Virus record (IMG/VR): IMGVR_UViG_3300025073_000608
Location: 41,076 to 105,075 of that record
Strand: one strand, 5' to 3'
Source: a virus
DNA: 64,000 bases
Positions 56,470 to 63,897 of this stretch are shown piece by piece (position 1 is the stretch's first letter; each line of letters begins with the position of its first letter). The notes under the pieces were generated by a model, which saw nothing but the letters and a program-made list of their open reading frames with translations, did not search any database and was not told where the DNA came from. Position numbers and translations under genes: made by a program.

Positions 56470-57428
56470 ATAGAATTCATTGTCTTTAATATCGCCTCCC
56501 AATATTTATAAGAAGAGTATTTAGATAAACAAGTTTTATGTCCTTGCAGAGCTATCTTTTCTCTATCATCTTTATTATTAAGATAATAGGAGATTTTGTT
56601 AATTAAATCTTCAATATTCACAAATTCTATAAAATCTTCACCTGGAGTAAAAAAATCTTTTGTTGATGGATTGGCTAAATCTAATAATAAAGCTCCGCTC
56701 ATAGTATATTCGAATATTCGGCCTTTTGCTTGCCAAAATACCCCTGTTTGGCTAAGAGCAAAATTAATTCCTATTTTGCTTCTTCGTGTAATATCAGCGT
56801 ATTGTTCTGGAGAAAGACGTTTATCTCTCTGTCCACCGCTAATATAAATGTTAGCAAACTTTTTCAGATGATTCAAGAAAAATAATCTATCGTGATATTT
56901 ATCTGTGCTTCCAAGAAAACTTACATCAATATCTTTCTTGTCAAAATCTAAAAATCTAAATAGAGTATTGTCTTCTGGAGTCCACAAATTTAAATAATTA
57001 CTAACTCTAGGTGTATTATCATGAAACTGAGAGCGAGGATTATCCCAAGAAACATGAAGACTAACTTTTTCCCCAATAGCTGCCATCGTTTGCATACCCC
57101 AAGTTGGACCCGTGTCGGGCCAAATAATGCATACTTTATATCCAAGATTTTTAAGTTGAGCTAATAACTCAATAGACGGATTTAAATGACTGTTACCCAT
57201 CAACGAAACAATTATGGTGGTGACGTTATTTTTTTCACAATAGTTCAATAGTATATCATTTATATGAGAAGAATATGTAATTAAGCATTCATCATAAAAT
57301 AAAATATCATATTGAATTTCTGAAAAACTCTGTCTAAAACTATTAAATACATTATGAAAATCATTTGAAAGTCCTAAGCTAGGATTTCCGTCGCACCATT
57401 TAGCACTTAACATTAAAACTTTAGTCAT
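56466..57428 (-). CDS. CgeB-like glycosyltransferase A
   Basis: The 320-aa product has an N-terminal GT-B half (VLMLSAKWCDGNPSLGLSNDF) and the C-terminal signature of the CgeB/Glyco_trans_1_2 family. That signature reads ISGGQRDKRLSPEQYADITRRSKIGINFA, KGRIFEYTMSGALLLDLANP, then FFTPGEDFIEF and a terminal helix. It is a tandem paralogue of the next upstream gene (57421-58371): same length, the same KW.DGNP start, the same S.EQYA/S.EEYA and KGR.FE patterns. It overlaps that gene by 8 nt. It probably transfers a sugar in building the phage glycan. Confidence 0.75.
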   Translation of the reverse strand: MTKVLMLSAKWCDGNPSLGLSNDFHNVFNSFRQSFSEIQYDILFYDECLITYSSHINDILLNYCEKNNVTTIIVSLMGNSHLNPSIELLAQLKNLGYKVCIIWPDTGPTWGMQTMAAIGEKVSLHVSWDNPRSQFHDNTPRVSNYLNLWTPEDNTLFRFLDFDKKDIDVSFLGSTDKYHDRLFFLNHLKKFANIYISGGQRDKRLSPEQYADITRRSKIGINFALSQTGVFWQAKGRIFEYTMSGALLLDLANPSTKDFFTPGEDFIEFVNIEDLINKISYYLNNKDDREKIALQGHKTCLSKYSSYKYWEAILKTMNSI

Positions 57429-58371
57429 TGTTTAAATATGATTCTGCGCGAGACATTATTTTATTCCAAAAAATTGTAATGTTAAAACGCTGTTGATAAG
57501 CTTCATGTCCCGATTGAGCTATCTTTAATCTTTCCTCCTCGTTCTCTAAATAGTAATTGACTTTATCTAATAAATCTTTAGGGGAAATAAATGGAACATA
57601 TTCTTTATTGGGAATGAATAATTTTTCGGTTGCTGGATTATCTGACTCTAATAGTAAACAATTACTAGCTGTGGCCTCAAATACTCTTCCTTTTACTTGG
57701 TGATAACCAAGTGGGTGATATGAAAAATTTACTATTATTTGCGATTCTCTAGTGATTTGGGCGTATTCCTCGAAAGACAAACGATGTTCTCTTTGCCCAC
57801 TTTTCACTATAGCTTTAGGATAAACTTCTGAAAGCATAGACATTGATGCCTCTCTGTATGGATAAAGGCGTCCTACGAATGAGACTTCTCTAGTTTTATC
57901 ATCTGGATAAAAAAGATTTGAATCAAGCGGGGTCCATAATACTAAATCGTTTTCTTCATATTTTCTTTCGGGAATATAAGAAGCATCCATGAAAACATTA
58001 ATGTCTGTAATTGGTCTTAAATAATTAATGAGAGCCAAATCATTTGGGTTACTATCGCACCATAAGAAGCAAATAAAAATTCCTAATTGTTTAAGTTTTT
58101 GAAAGCATTCCAGAGAAGGATTCATTGGGGAGTTCCCCAAAAGAGAAACAATAACTATTTTTATATCCCAACTAAGGCAATAGCGAGGAAGGATATCATC
58201 TACATGCTTTCCAAAAACAACTCCAGCTTCGTCAATATGAAGGGTGTTAAAATTATAGTTTCTTTGGGTTTGACTGAATGTATTAAAAATATCAGTCATT
58301 GTATGAGTAAATCCAAAATTAGGATTACCATCGGCCCATTTTTCGGTTACAAATAAGACATTATTTTTCAT
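57421..58371 (-). CDS. CgeB-like glycosyltransferase B
   Basis: The start is placed at ATG 58371 (MKNNVLFVTEKWADGNP), aligning with the paralogue; an in-frame ATG 15 nt earlier is less likely. The 316-aa product shows VSFVGRLYPYREASM, KSGQREHRLSFEEYAQITRESQIIVNFS, KGRVFEATASNCLLLESDNP and LFIPNKEYVPFISP, the CgeB/Glyco_trans_1_2 pattern. It overlaps the preceding E1-beta gene end by 11 nt. With its tandem copy it presumably adds two related sugars in sequence, or one enzyme is a diverged spare. Donor unknown. Confidence 0.75.
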   Translation of the reverse strand: MKNNVLFVTEKWADGNPNFGFTHTMTDIFNTFSQTQRNYNFNTLHIDEAGVVFGKHVDDILPRYCLSWDIKIVIVSLLGNSPMNPSLECFQKLKQLGIFICFLWCDSNPNDLALINYLRPITDINVFMDASYIPERKYEENDLVLWTPLDSNLFYPDDKTREVSFVGRLYPYREASMSMLSEVYPKAIVKSGQREHRLSFEEYAQITRESQIIVNFSYHPLGYHQVKGRVFEATASNCLLLESDNPATEKLFIPNKEYVPFISPKDLLDKVNYYLENEEERLKIAQSGHEAYQQRFNITIFWNKIMSRAESYLNND

Positions 58372-58891
58372 TATAAAAATCTCCATATTCTACTAAAATA
58401 GTAGATTTTCCGTCTTCTCTTTCTAGAGCCTTTTTATATGATAGAAATATCTGTTCTGGTTCATCTAATCGAATAACCTCAATGTTAGGACACATTAATC
58501 TAAAGGCATCTGAAAAATCTCCAACATGTTGATACTGAGGATGTAATGGTCTTTCAGAGCCAATACTTGTTCTTATAATAACCTTGGTTTTATATCCAGA
58601 AAAAATAGGAAATTTATCAAGATGATTGACTATTTGATTTGTGGCAAGAAGTAGGAAATTCCATCTTGGAAATATACTAACAGGAATAAGTCCGGCTAAA
58701 GCTAAACCATTAGAAACACCAGCTTGCAATTCTTCATTTACCGGAAATTCTATTCGTTTATATTCAGGAATATCTTTTAATGTGTTACTTATCGCAGTTC
58801 CAGCATAAATAACAGCCTGCCCCAAAAATATGGTTTTTGGGTTATCGGCTAAAAACTCCATTGATTTTTTTAATTCGTTGAAATATCTCAT
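58361..58891 (-). CDS. Thiamine-diphosphate E1-type enzyme, beta-like subunit (short)
   Basis: The 176-aa protein resembles the pyrimidine-binding (transketolase-central) domain of E1 beta subunits. FPVNEELQAGVSNGLALAGLIPVSIFPRWNFLLLATNQIVNHLDKF contains the Glu that activates thiamine diphosphate (about residue 53). RTSIGSERPLHPQYQH follows. It lacks the C-terminal transketolase domain of full-length beta chains (about 325 aa). It is encoded one gene after the alpha-like subunit, with a GT2 gene between. The reaction may be a decarboxylation or ketol transfer giving an unusual sugar precursor. Confidence 0.65.
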   Translation of the reverse strand: MRYFNELKKSMEFLADNPKTIFLGQAVIYAGTAISNTLKDIPEYKRIEFPVNEELQAGVSNGLALAGLIPVSIFPRWNFLLLATNQIVNHLDKFPIFSGYKTKVIIRTSIGSERPLHPQYQHVGDFSDAFRLMCPNIEVIRLDEPEQIFLSYKKALEREDGKSTILVEYGDFYNEK

Positions 58892-58892
58892 A

Positions 58893-59663
58893 TTAAGGAT
58901 TGACGTAAAGTTGTTGTCCTGCCATAAAGTCTTCTGCTAGCTGGGCGACAATTTTCATGTCATAGTTATTAGTTGACCAATCATAAGGAAAAGAGTATTT
59001 AGTATTTACTTGATATTGAACCGTTGGGCATCTCCATTTAAATGGTTCGAATGGTTCTTGTTTAGATATAAAAAATCCTAACCAATGGTCTGGAAAATGA
59101 TGTTTAATTTTGGGATGAAAAAGATATCCTTGGAGTTCTTTCTCAACAGTTTCTCTTAAAAAAAATGGAAGAGGAATTACAGCATATGGAGTATAAGCAG
59201 GATTAATACATAAATGTGGAGCAGTAATTGGCCATCTAAATCTTTCGTCTCCATCAATGGCGTTTGGGTCATGATGTCCATACATTAATAATCCAGGGCC
59301 AGCATCCCATAATGTATTAGATATTTTGAAACGTTTTTGTTTCATAAAATCCGATTCCATCCAAGCTTGCATATCTAAATAATTAGGAGGAAGGATTATA
59401 TCTTCTATCATCATAGCTATATAATCTCCATCAGTAAACGAATATGCGTAATTAAATGCGAAAATGCTTCCAGAACATTCTTTGTCTATAATTATTTTTA
59501 TATTATATCGTTTTAAAAAATCTTCGTGTTGTGGATGTATAGACGATTGTGGACAACAGACTATTAGTTCCATATCGTGTTTTGGTAACGATAAAATAGA
59601 AATAATTGTATCTTGACTAAATCCCAAGTCTTTGTTAGTTGCTAAAATATATGAAGTTTTCAT
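58893..59663 (-). CDS. GT2-like glycosyltransferase between the two E1-type subunits
   Basis: The start is set at ATG 59663 (MKTSYILATNKDLGF), whose A overlaps the upstream TAA (TAATG); the longer in-frame version would run backwards through the E1-alpha coding end. The 256-aa product has a GT-A-like fold: TIISILSLPKHDMELIVCCP, CSGSIFAFNYAYSFTDGDYIAMMIEDIILP (MIEDI in the DxD position, about residue 92) and a C-terminal YDMKIVAQLAEDFMAGQQLY. The substrate is unknown. It is unusual in lying between the alpha- and beta-like E1 genes. Confidence 0.6.
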   Translation of the reverse strand: MKTSYILATNKDLGFSQDTIISILSLPKHDMELIVCCPQSSIHPQHEDFLKRYNIKIIIDKECSGSIFAFNYAYSFTDGDYIAMMIEDIILPPNYLDMQAWMESDFMKQKRFKISNTLWDAGPGLLMYGHHDPNAIDGDERFRWPITAPHLCINPAYTPYAVIPLPFFLRETVEKELQGYLFHPKIKHHFPDHWLGFFISKQEPFEPFKWRCPTVQYQVNTKYSFPYDWSTNNYDMKIVAQLAEDFMAGQQLYVNP

Positions 59664-60286
59664 TAAAATTGAATTCGTGACCCAGAACCGGCATGTGGCC
59701 ATTTGTTTTTGTATTTATAATATCTTATGTATTTTTTAGAAGACTTTGGAAGCTGATATTCAAAAGTAAGGATTTCCATATTCCAAGTTTTTCTTGTATC
59801 AGTGCATACAGAAAGTCCATTATCTTCCACAATAAACACAATAGGTAAATCGTAAGAAATACTATATTTTAAGCTCTCCCACATAATACCTGTCTCAGAA
59901 GTCATATCTCCCACAAAACAATAAACTTTTTCATCTAATCCTTGTCTTTTAATAGCTAGGGCTGTTCCGACAGCAATGGGAACCGAGCCCCCAACTATAG
60001 CAGAACAGAATATCTTATAAGATGGAAAGGATAAAGAAATAGATTTTCCATCAAGAATAGCTTGTTTTAATTGTTCTGGGGGAACTCCTTTTAATAAACA
60101 TTGATAATGACTTCGCCAAGCAGAAAAAACCCAATCTTGAGGACGAATTTCTTGAAAAACGTTAATCATTTCTTCTTCGTTATTTGAATAAAGATGAATG
60201 GGAGCTTTAATCATCTTCTGATTAAAACATTGAGCAATGTCTTCCTCAAAATCTATGAGGTTTTGTTTTGTTAAATTTGTTATCAT
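59663..60286 (-). CDS. Thiamine-diphosphate E1-type enzyme, alpha-like subunit (short)
   Basis: The 207-aa product has the E1-alpha pattern: WVFSAWRSHYQCLLKGVPPEQL (substrate-channel region), IVGGSVPIAVGTALAIKRQG, and the thiamine-diphosphate motif GDMTSETG...EDN with Gly126-Asp127 and Asn156. It is shorter than metabolic E1-alpha chains (320-400 aa) and ends PHAGSGSRIQF, which looks like a natural C-terminus. No lipoyl E2 or E3 gene is nearby, so this is not a dehydrogenase complex. It pairs with the beta-like subunit at 58361-58891. A C-C bond reaction in sugar-precursor synthesis is inferred. Confidence 0.72.
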   Translation of the reverse strand: MITNLTKQNLIDFEEDIAQCFNQKMIKAPIHLYSNNEEEMINVFQEIRPQDWVFSAWRSHYQCLLKGVPPEQLKQAILDGKSISLSFPSYKIFCSAIVGGSVPIAVGTALAIKRQGLDEKVYCFVGDMTSETGIMWESLKYSISYDLPIVFIVEDNGLSVCTDTRKTWNMEILTFEYQLPKSSKKYIRYYKYKNKWPHAGSGSRIQF

Positions 60287-60289
60287 ATT

Positions 60290-61252
60290 TTATAAATTCG
60301 TATATGTTGTAAGACCAGAATTTATTAATACTGGATAAGCTTTTATAAGTTCTTGAATACCATCATCTAAGCTATTAAGAGCAGTCCATCCGGCATTTTC
60401 AAGCTTCTTATTGGAGACGATATAGTTTCTTTTATCTTTATCTTTAGCGAAATCATCTTGTTTAATAACAAAATCTGGAATGTGTTTTTTTATAGCTTCA
60501 CATAATTCTAATTTTGACAAATTAGCAGAAGATAATCCAAGATTAAAAACTTCATTTTTAAATAAATCCCAATTCATCATTGCCCGAATAAAAGCATGAG
60601 CCACATCTCTTATGTGAATAAAATTTCTTTTAAAATGACTTTCAAATAAAACAATATATTTATCAGTCATCGCTTTTAAGACAAAATCGTTAACTAATAA
60701 ATCTTTACGAAACCTATATGATGTTCCAAAAACAGTAGCTAATCTAAAAGCACATCCATGTCCAGATTCCATAACCGCTTTTTCTCCATTACATTTAGTA
60801 ACACCATATACCGATAATGGACGTAAAGGACTTTTTTCGGAACAGGGCTGTCCATCTTTAGTCGCCCCATATCCAGAATTAGTATTTGGAACAATGATTC
60901 TTGAGTGATAAGGACAATTTTGAGAAATATAATAGAGTTGTCTGTAATTAATTTCTTCTGCAAGTTTTGGGTCATTATCACAAGCAGGGGCTCCAACTAT
61001 AGCCGCCAAAGGAATAATATAATCTGCTTCCTGTATATATCCTTGAAGTTTAGTATAATCTCTAACATCACCCAATACGAATTCTACGGAAGAATCAGAC
61101 AATAATGGAAATATACCATCTTGTTTATACAGTAAATTGTCGTAAACTACTATTTTTTTAAAACTTATTAATCCTATATTTCTATAATTTAATAGTGTTT
61201 CTATTAAGATAGTTCCTAAATATCCAGCTCCGCCAGTTATTAAAATAATCAT
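60290..61252 (-). CDS. NAD-dependent epimerase/dehydratase (SDR)
   Basis: The 320-aa extended SDR shows ILITGGAGYLGTILIETLL (NAD-binding), VVYDNLLYKQDG, LGDVRDYTKL, PLAAIVGAPACD, PNTNSGYG (catalytic Ser region), YGVTKCNGEKAV (Tyr/Lys) and RNFIHIRDVAHAF. This is a nucleotide-sugar epimerase, dehydratase or reductase, close to the groups found beside 3,5-epimerases. It starts directly after the RmlC-like stop with no intergenic base. Together they may carry out epimerisation and reduction of one nucleotide sugar; the base carrier is not determinable. Confidence 0.8.
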   Translation of the reverse strand: MIILITGGAGYLGTILIETLLNYRNIGLISFKKIVVYDNLLYKQDGIFPLLSDSSVEFVLGDVRDYTKLQGYIQEADYIIPLAAIVGAPACDNDPKLAEEINYRQLYYISQNCPYHSRIIVPNTNSGYGATKDGQPCSEKSPLRPLSVYGVTKCNGEKAVMESGHGCAFRLATVFGTSYRFRKDLLVNDFVLKAMTDKYIVLFESHFKRNFIHIRDVAHAFIRAMMNWDLFKNEVFNLGLSSANLSKLELCEAIKKHIPDFVIKQDDFAKDKDKRNYIVSNKKLENAGWTALNSLDDGIQELIKAYPVLINSGLTTYTNL

Positions 61253-61780
61253 TTATTTGTCTCTTTCTGATAATATAAAATCTTTTGAGTTACCAATCCA
61301 TGAAATATTATAGTTTGGAGAGTTCCATTTAACATGAATTTGTTCTGCTATTGGAACATAACCATAAGTTAGTTTATAAAAAAATATACATTCTTCGCTT
61401 AAACATAAGTGAGCATTTAATACTCCAGGAGGTAGAATAAAAGCTTTCGGTAAAGCTCCAGAAATCACCCCAATATCTAATGTCTTTCCATAAGACGAAC
61501 TATTAGGTCTTGCATCTAATAGTATTAATTGAATTCTTCCAGAAAGGCATTGAACTAATTTATGATTTTGTTTGTCTCCATGGAAACCTCTTAATGTCCA
61601 TTTTCGGGATTTTGAAAAAGAATCAACTTTAAATACTAAATCTAAAGCAGGTATCCTTTTTAAGTAATTATGATTAAATCCTTCAAAATTATAACCACGC
61701 TCATCTTTGAAAGAATCAAATTCTAATCCAAAAACCCCTTTAATATAAAAGTCATAATTAACTATTCGTGGTTGATTCAT
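61253..61780 (-). CDS. RmlC-like sugar 3,5-epimerase
   Basis: The start is set at ATG 61780 (MNQPRIVNYDFY); an earlier alternative start would give a deep overlap with the upstream gene. The 175-aa cupin has RGFHGDKQNHKLVQCLSGRIQLILLDARPNSSSYGK, matching RmlC RGLH (catalytic His) through the D-x-R-x-x-S-x-x-Y-G segment. It also has LPPGVLNAHLCLSE and FYKLTYGYVP (active-site Tyr region). It epimerises a 4-keto-6-deoxy nucleotide sugar, classically dTDP-4-keto-rhamnose. It still overlaps the upstream gene by 23 nt. The absence of RmlA/B suggests it acts on another 4-keto sugar or uses host dTDP sugars. Confidence 0.75.
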   Translation of the reverse strand: MNQPRIVNYDFYIKGVFGLEFDSFKDERGYNFEGFNHNYLKRIPALDLVFKVDSFSKSRKWTLRGFHGDKQNHKLVQCLSGRIQLILLDARPNSSSYGKTLDIGVISGALPKAFILPPGVLNAHLCLSEECIFFYKLTYGYVPIAEQIHVKWNSPNYNISWIGNSKDFILSERDK

Positions 61781-62216
61781 TATTAAATAAGTTCCAATTT
61801 TGGAAATCAGTTTGTAATTCTGCGGCGAGACAATCAACTTTTAAGTCTAATCTTTCACCCATCTCTTTAGACAATACATTTCTCGCAGTATTTCGAACTC
61901 CATTGATTGAGTGTGTAATTTTTAATAAAGAAAAGTCTTGATTTTCCCCAGCTCTACATTTACTCTCATTTTCCCAAATAAATCGGTTGGAAAGCATTAG
62001 GATTTGTATGGCTCTTACCGATTCTGCATTAAGAGTAACATTTTTTTGTGAGATAATCAAGTCGATATCGTGCATTATGTCTTGAATTTCCGCATCATAA
62101 GCTTTCTTATTTGATGGAATAAAAATACTTTTTAGAATACATATACTTAGTCTATCGACCAAATCAGCAAATGTATGGGTATATCTTCTGTCGCAATTTA
62201 ATGATTGTTCAGTCAT
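61758..62216 (-). CDS. Hypothetical all-helical protein in the glycan operon (152 aa)
   Basis: Family not recognised with certainty. The product is entirely helical in appearance: HTFADLVDRLSICILKSIFIPSNKKAYDAEIQDIMHDI and RAIQILMLSNRFIWENESKCR, then ITHSINGVRNTARNVL. Small helical proteins of this style (Asn/Trp-Glu helix followed by an Ile/Asn-Arg helix) often sit next to glycosyltransferases in polysaccharide clusters. It starts 2 nt after the GT2-like gene stop and overlaps the RmlC-like gene. The function is unknown. Confidence 0.5.
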   Translation of the reverse strand: MTEQSLNCDRRYTHTFADLVDRLSICILKSIFIPSNKKAYDAEIQDIMHDIDLIISQKNVTLNAESVRAIQILMLSNRFIWENESKCRAGENQDFSLLKITHSINGVRNTARNVLSKEMGERLDLKVDCLAAELQTDFQNWNLFNNESTTNS

Positions 62217-62218
62217 AT

Positions 62219-62950
62219 TTATTTGTTGGTAGCTTTAATAAAATCTTGTAGTTTTTTAACATCATCTGATACATCAAAAGAAAATGGGTCAACTGGATTA
62301 ACGGCAGAATTCATTCTCATCTCAGCAGCAGTTTTATCTGGAGCCATTACTTTATAAATAGTATTATGGTAAATATGGTCTACTACTATTGCGGTCATAT
62401 CTACTAATCGTTGAGACTCTTGATATACGCGATAAATAGAACTATCTCCACCTAAACCAACAAAATTATCGTGCATAAAAAATCCAAGAACGTTTACTGC
62501 TTGTTTACTAATAATTGGAAAAGATGGGTATTCTTTTGTGTGGGCCTTATCGACACTTGTATCAGAAGTAACGCCAAAAATTATATCATCTTTAATATTT
62601 TTTTCTTTTTTAAAGTCGGAAATTTTCTTTAATGCAATTTCATCCCAACCCATAGTCAATATTTCAGCATCATCGTTCATTACAAATAGATATTTCCCGC
62701 TAGCTCTATTTGCCATATTATTATATGAGCCGCATAAACTTTTTGGTCTATCTCCGATTATGGGATTAAAAATAAGAGTTTTTCTAGAATTTAGAGAATT
62801 TAAAAATTCTACGGTTTCTTGGTCATCATTATCGCCTGTAATTATTAATTCTGTTTCTGCTAAATTAATTGTAACATTTTCGACCACTTCAATAAATCTT
62901 TTAAGCTGCTCAACTCTTCCTCTGGAATTTAAAAATAAAGTAAAATTCAT
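62219..62950 (-). CDS. GT2-like glycosyltransferase, first gene of the glycan operon
   Basis: The start is set at ATG 62950 (MNFTLFLNSRGRVEQ); a TTG 15 nt earlier lies inside a terminator hairpin. The 243-aa GT-A-type enzyme has ELIITGDNDDQETVEFL, PIIGDRPKSLCGSYNNMANRASGKYLFVMNDDAEI (DDAE is the metal-binding DxD, about residue 99) and MGWDEIALKKI. GAGG in the 3' arm of the hairpin upstream could serve as a ribosome-binding site nine bases before the ATG. It heads the ~20-kb - strand glycan array. The acceptor is unknown. Confidence 0.72.
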   Translation of the reverse strand: MNFTLFLNSRGRVEQLKRFIEVVENVTINLAETELIITGDNDDQETVEFLNSLNSRKTLIFNPIIGDRPKSLCGSYNNMANRASGKYLFVMNDDAEILTMGWDEIALKKISDFKKEKNIKDDIIFGVTSDTSVDKAHTKEYPSFPIISKQAVNVLGFFMHDNFVGLGGDSSIYRVYQESQRLVDMTAIVVDHIYHNTIYKVMAPDKTAAEMRMNSAVNPVDPFSFDVSDDVKKLQDFIKATNK

Positions 62951-62952
62951 AA

Positions 62953-62985
62953 CAAAAAACCTCAAACTATTATAGTAGTTTGAGG
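62953..62985 (-). terminator. Intrinsic terminator after the 63020-63808 gene
   Basis: On the - strand, CCTCAAACTA (62985-62976) and TAGTTTGAGG (62969-62960) form a perfect 10-bp stem around a 6-nt loop and are followed by TTTTTTGTT. The loop/stem junction also holds a TATAAT-like string, but no -35 box is seen 17 nt upstream. The downstream ATG lies only 3 nt past the T-run. Confidence 0.75.
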
Positions 62986-63019
62986 GAAATCTGATGATAT
63001 TTATTCAATAATATGTAAA

Positions 63020-63808
63020 TTATCGTGGAGGTTTACAAAAACGAGCCGGAAAAGGGTTAGGAAATGAAACATGGACTTCTTTTGTAAGAGGAATCCCCAT
63101 CTCTTCCAAACTATGATAAGATGCGTAATAAAGAACAATTGTCTCGTCTAAATTACCTGTCTCAAATAGAACCTCTTTAACTGGACTATTGACTACTCGT
63201 TTAGAAAACTCTGTTCCCATATCAAAATTACAGCATCGAACATTATCTGGATAAACAATATCGTTATTTAAAGAACTACATGAAGCTTGACCGTATGTTG
63301 TAATATCTGATTGGTATTGTGGATTTGAAGATGCTACGGCACTTGACGAACAACTACCGCATAAAGTTGTATCTAAACCTAAATGTGATGAAATAAGAGT
63401 ATATAATGGAACTTCTTCTATCTTTTCCCAATAAGATTCTACCCCAATAACACCGCAATTACTTGTATCTCCTTTGGTTTCATCTGACTTTGCGGCGTAA
63501 CTTTTTTCTTTATAATTGAATTTAAATGGATGAATGTCTTGTAGAGATGTTCTAAATCCAGTAATAACTGATGAAGAATATCCATTAATAACATATCCAA
63601 CTTTGGAAGCTCCAGCGGCTAGACCATCCACAACATTTATCCCATCTACTGCAATCACTACTAATTTACGATTCCAGCTATTATTTTTTATTCTAATAGA
63701 ATATTCAACATTTTTTGGTGAAACGACGAATACTTTATTTTGATGGGCATATTTCTTGATGGGTTTTGAGTTGACAAGAATATCAACTTCTAATGAATGA
63801 GAACTCAT
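63020..63808 (-). CDS. Hypothetical beta-rich protein (262 aa)
   Basis: The N-terminal ~100 residues (LEVDILVNSKPIKKYAHQNKVFVVSPKNVEYSIRIKNNSW, LVVIAVDGINVVDGLAAGASKVGYVINGYSSSVITGFR, FKFN...SYAAKS) look like a beta-sandwich seen in other phage and bacterial proteins of unknown role, probably virion-associated. The middle (residues 135-190) is Cys/Ser-rich (TTLCGSCSSSAVASS, QASCSSL). The C-terminus has VLYYASYHSLEEMGIPL and ends FPNPFPARFCKPPR. AAAAGGAAAAT precedes the ATG, a good ribosome-binding site. It has its own promoter and terminator, so it is monocistronic. Confidence 0.5.
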   Translation of the reverse strand: MSSHSLEVDILVNSKPIKKYAHQNKVFVVSPKNVEYSIRIKNNSWNRKLVVIAVDGINVVDGLAAGASKVGYVINGYSSSVITGFRTSLQDIHPFKFNYKEKSYAAKSDETKGDTSNCGVIGVESYWEKIEEVPLYTLISSHLGLDTTLCGSCSSSAVASSNPQYQSDITTYGQASCSSLNNDIVYPDNVRCCNFDMGTEFSKRVVNSPVKEVLFETGNLDETIVLYYASYHSLEEMGIPLTKEVHVSFPNPFPARFCKPPR

Positions 63809-63843
63809 ATTTTCCTTTTTGCCTCAATTTGAGGACTTTTAAT

Positions 63844-63897
63844 GATTGAATATTATGTTCAATCAATATATGATATTTAATAATCTTTATTTTTCAA
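63844..63897 (-). promoter_or_regulatory. Promoter and structured leader of the 63020-63808 gene
   Basis: The -35 TTGAAA (63897-63892), a 16-nt spacer and the -10 TATCAT (63875-63870) lie at the end of the upstream gene. The predicted ~55-nt leader opens with the hairpin GATTGAA/TTCAATC (63864-63844). It also carries the palindrome CCTCAA-A-TTGAGG (63834-63822) before the ribosome-binding site. Confidence 0.55.

Noticed and set aside
58361-60286. Pyruvate/acetoin dehydrogenase complex
   Set aside because: No lipoyl-bearing E2 or E3 gene is present and both subunits are much shorter than the metabolic enzymes.
62970-62976. TATAAT-like string as promoter of the glycan operon
   Set aside because: It sits in the loop of a terminator hairpin and no TTGACA-like box is present at 16-18 nt upstream.
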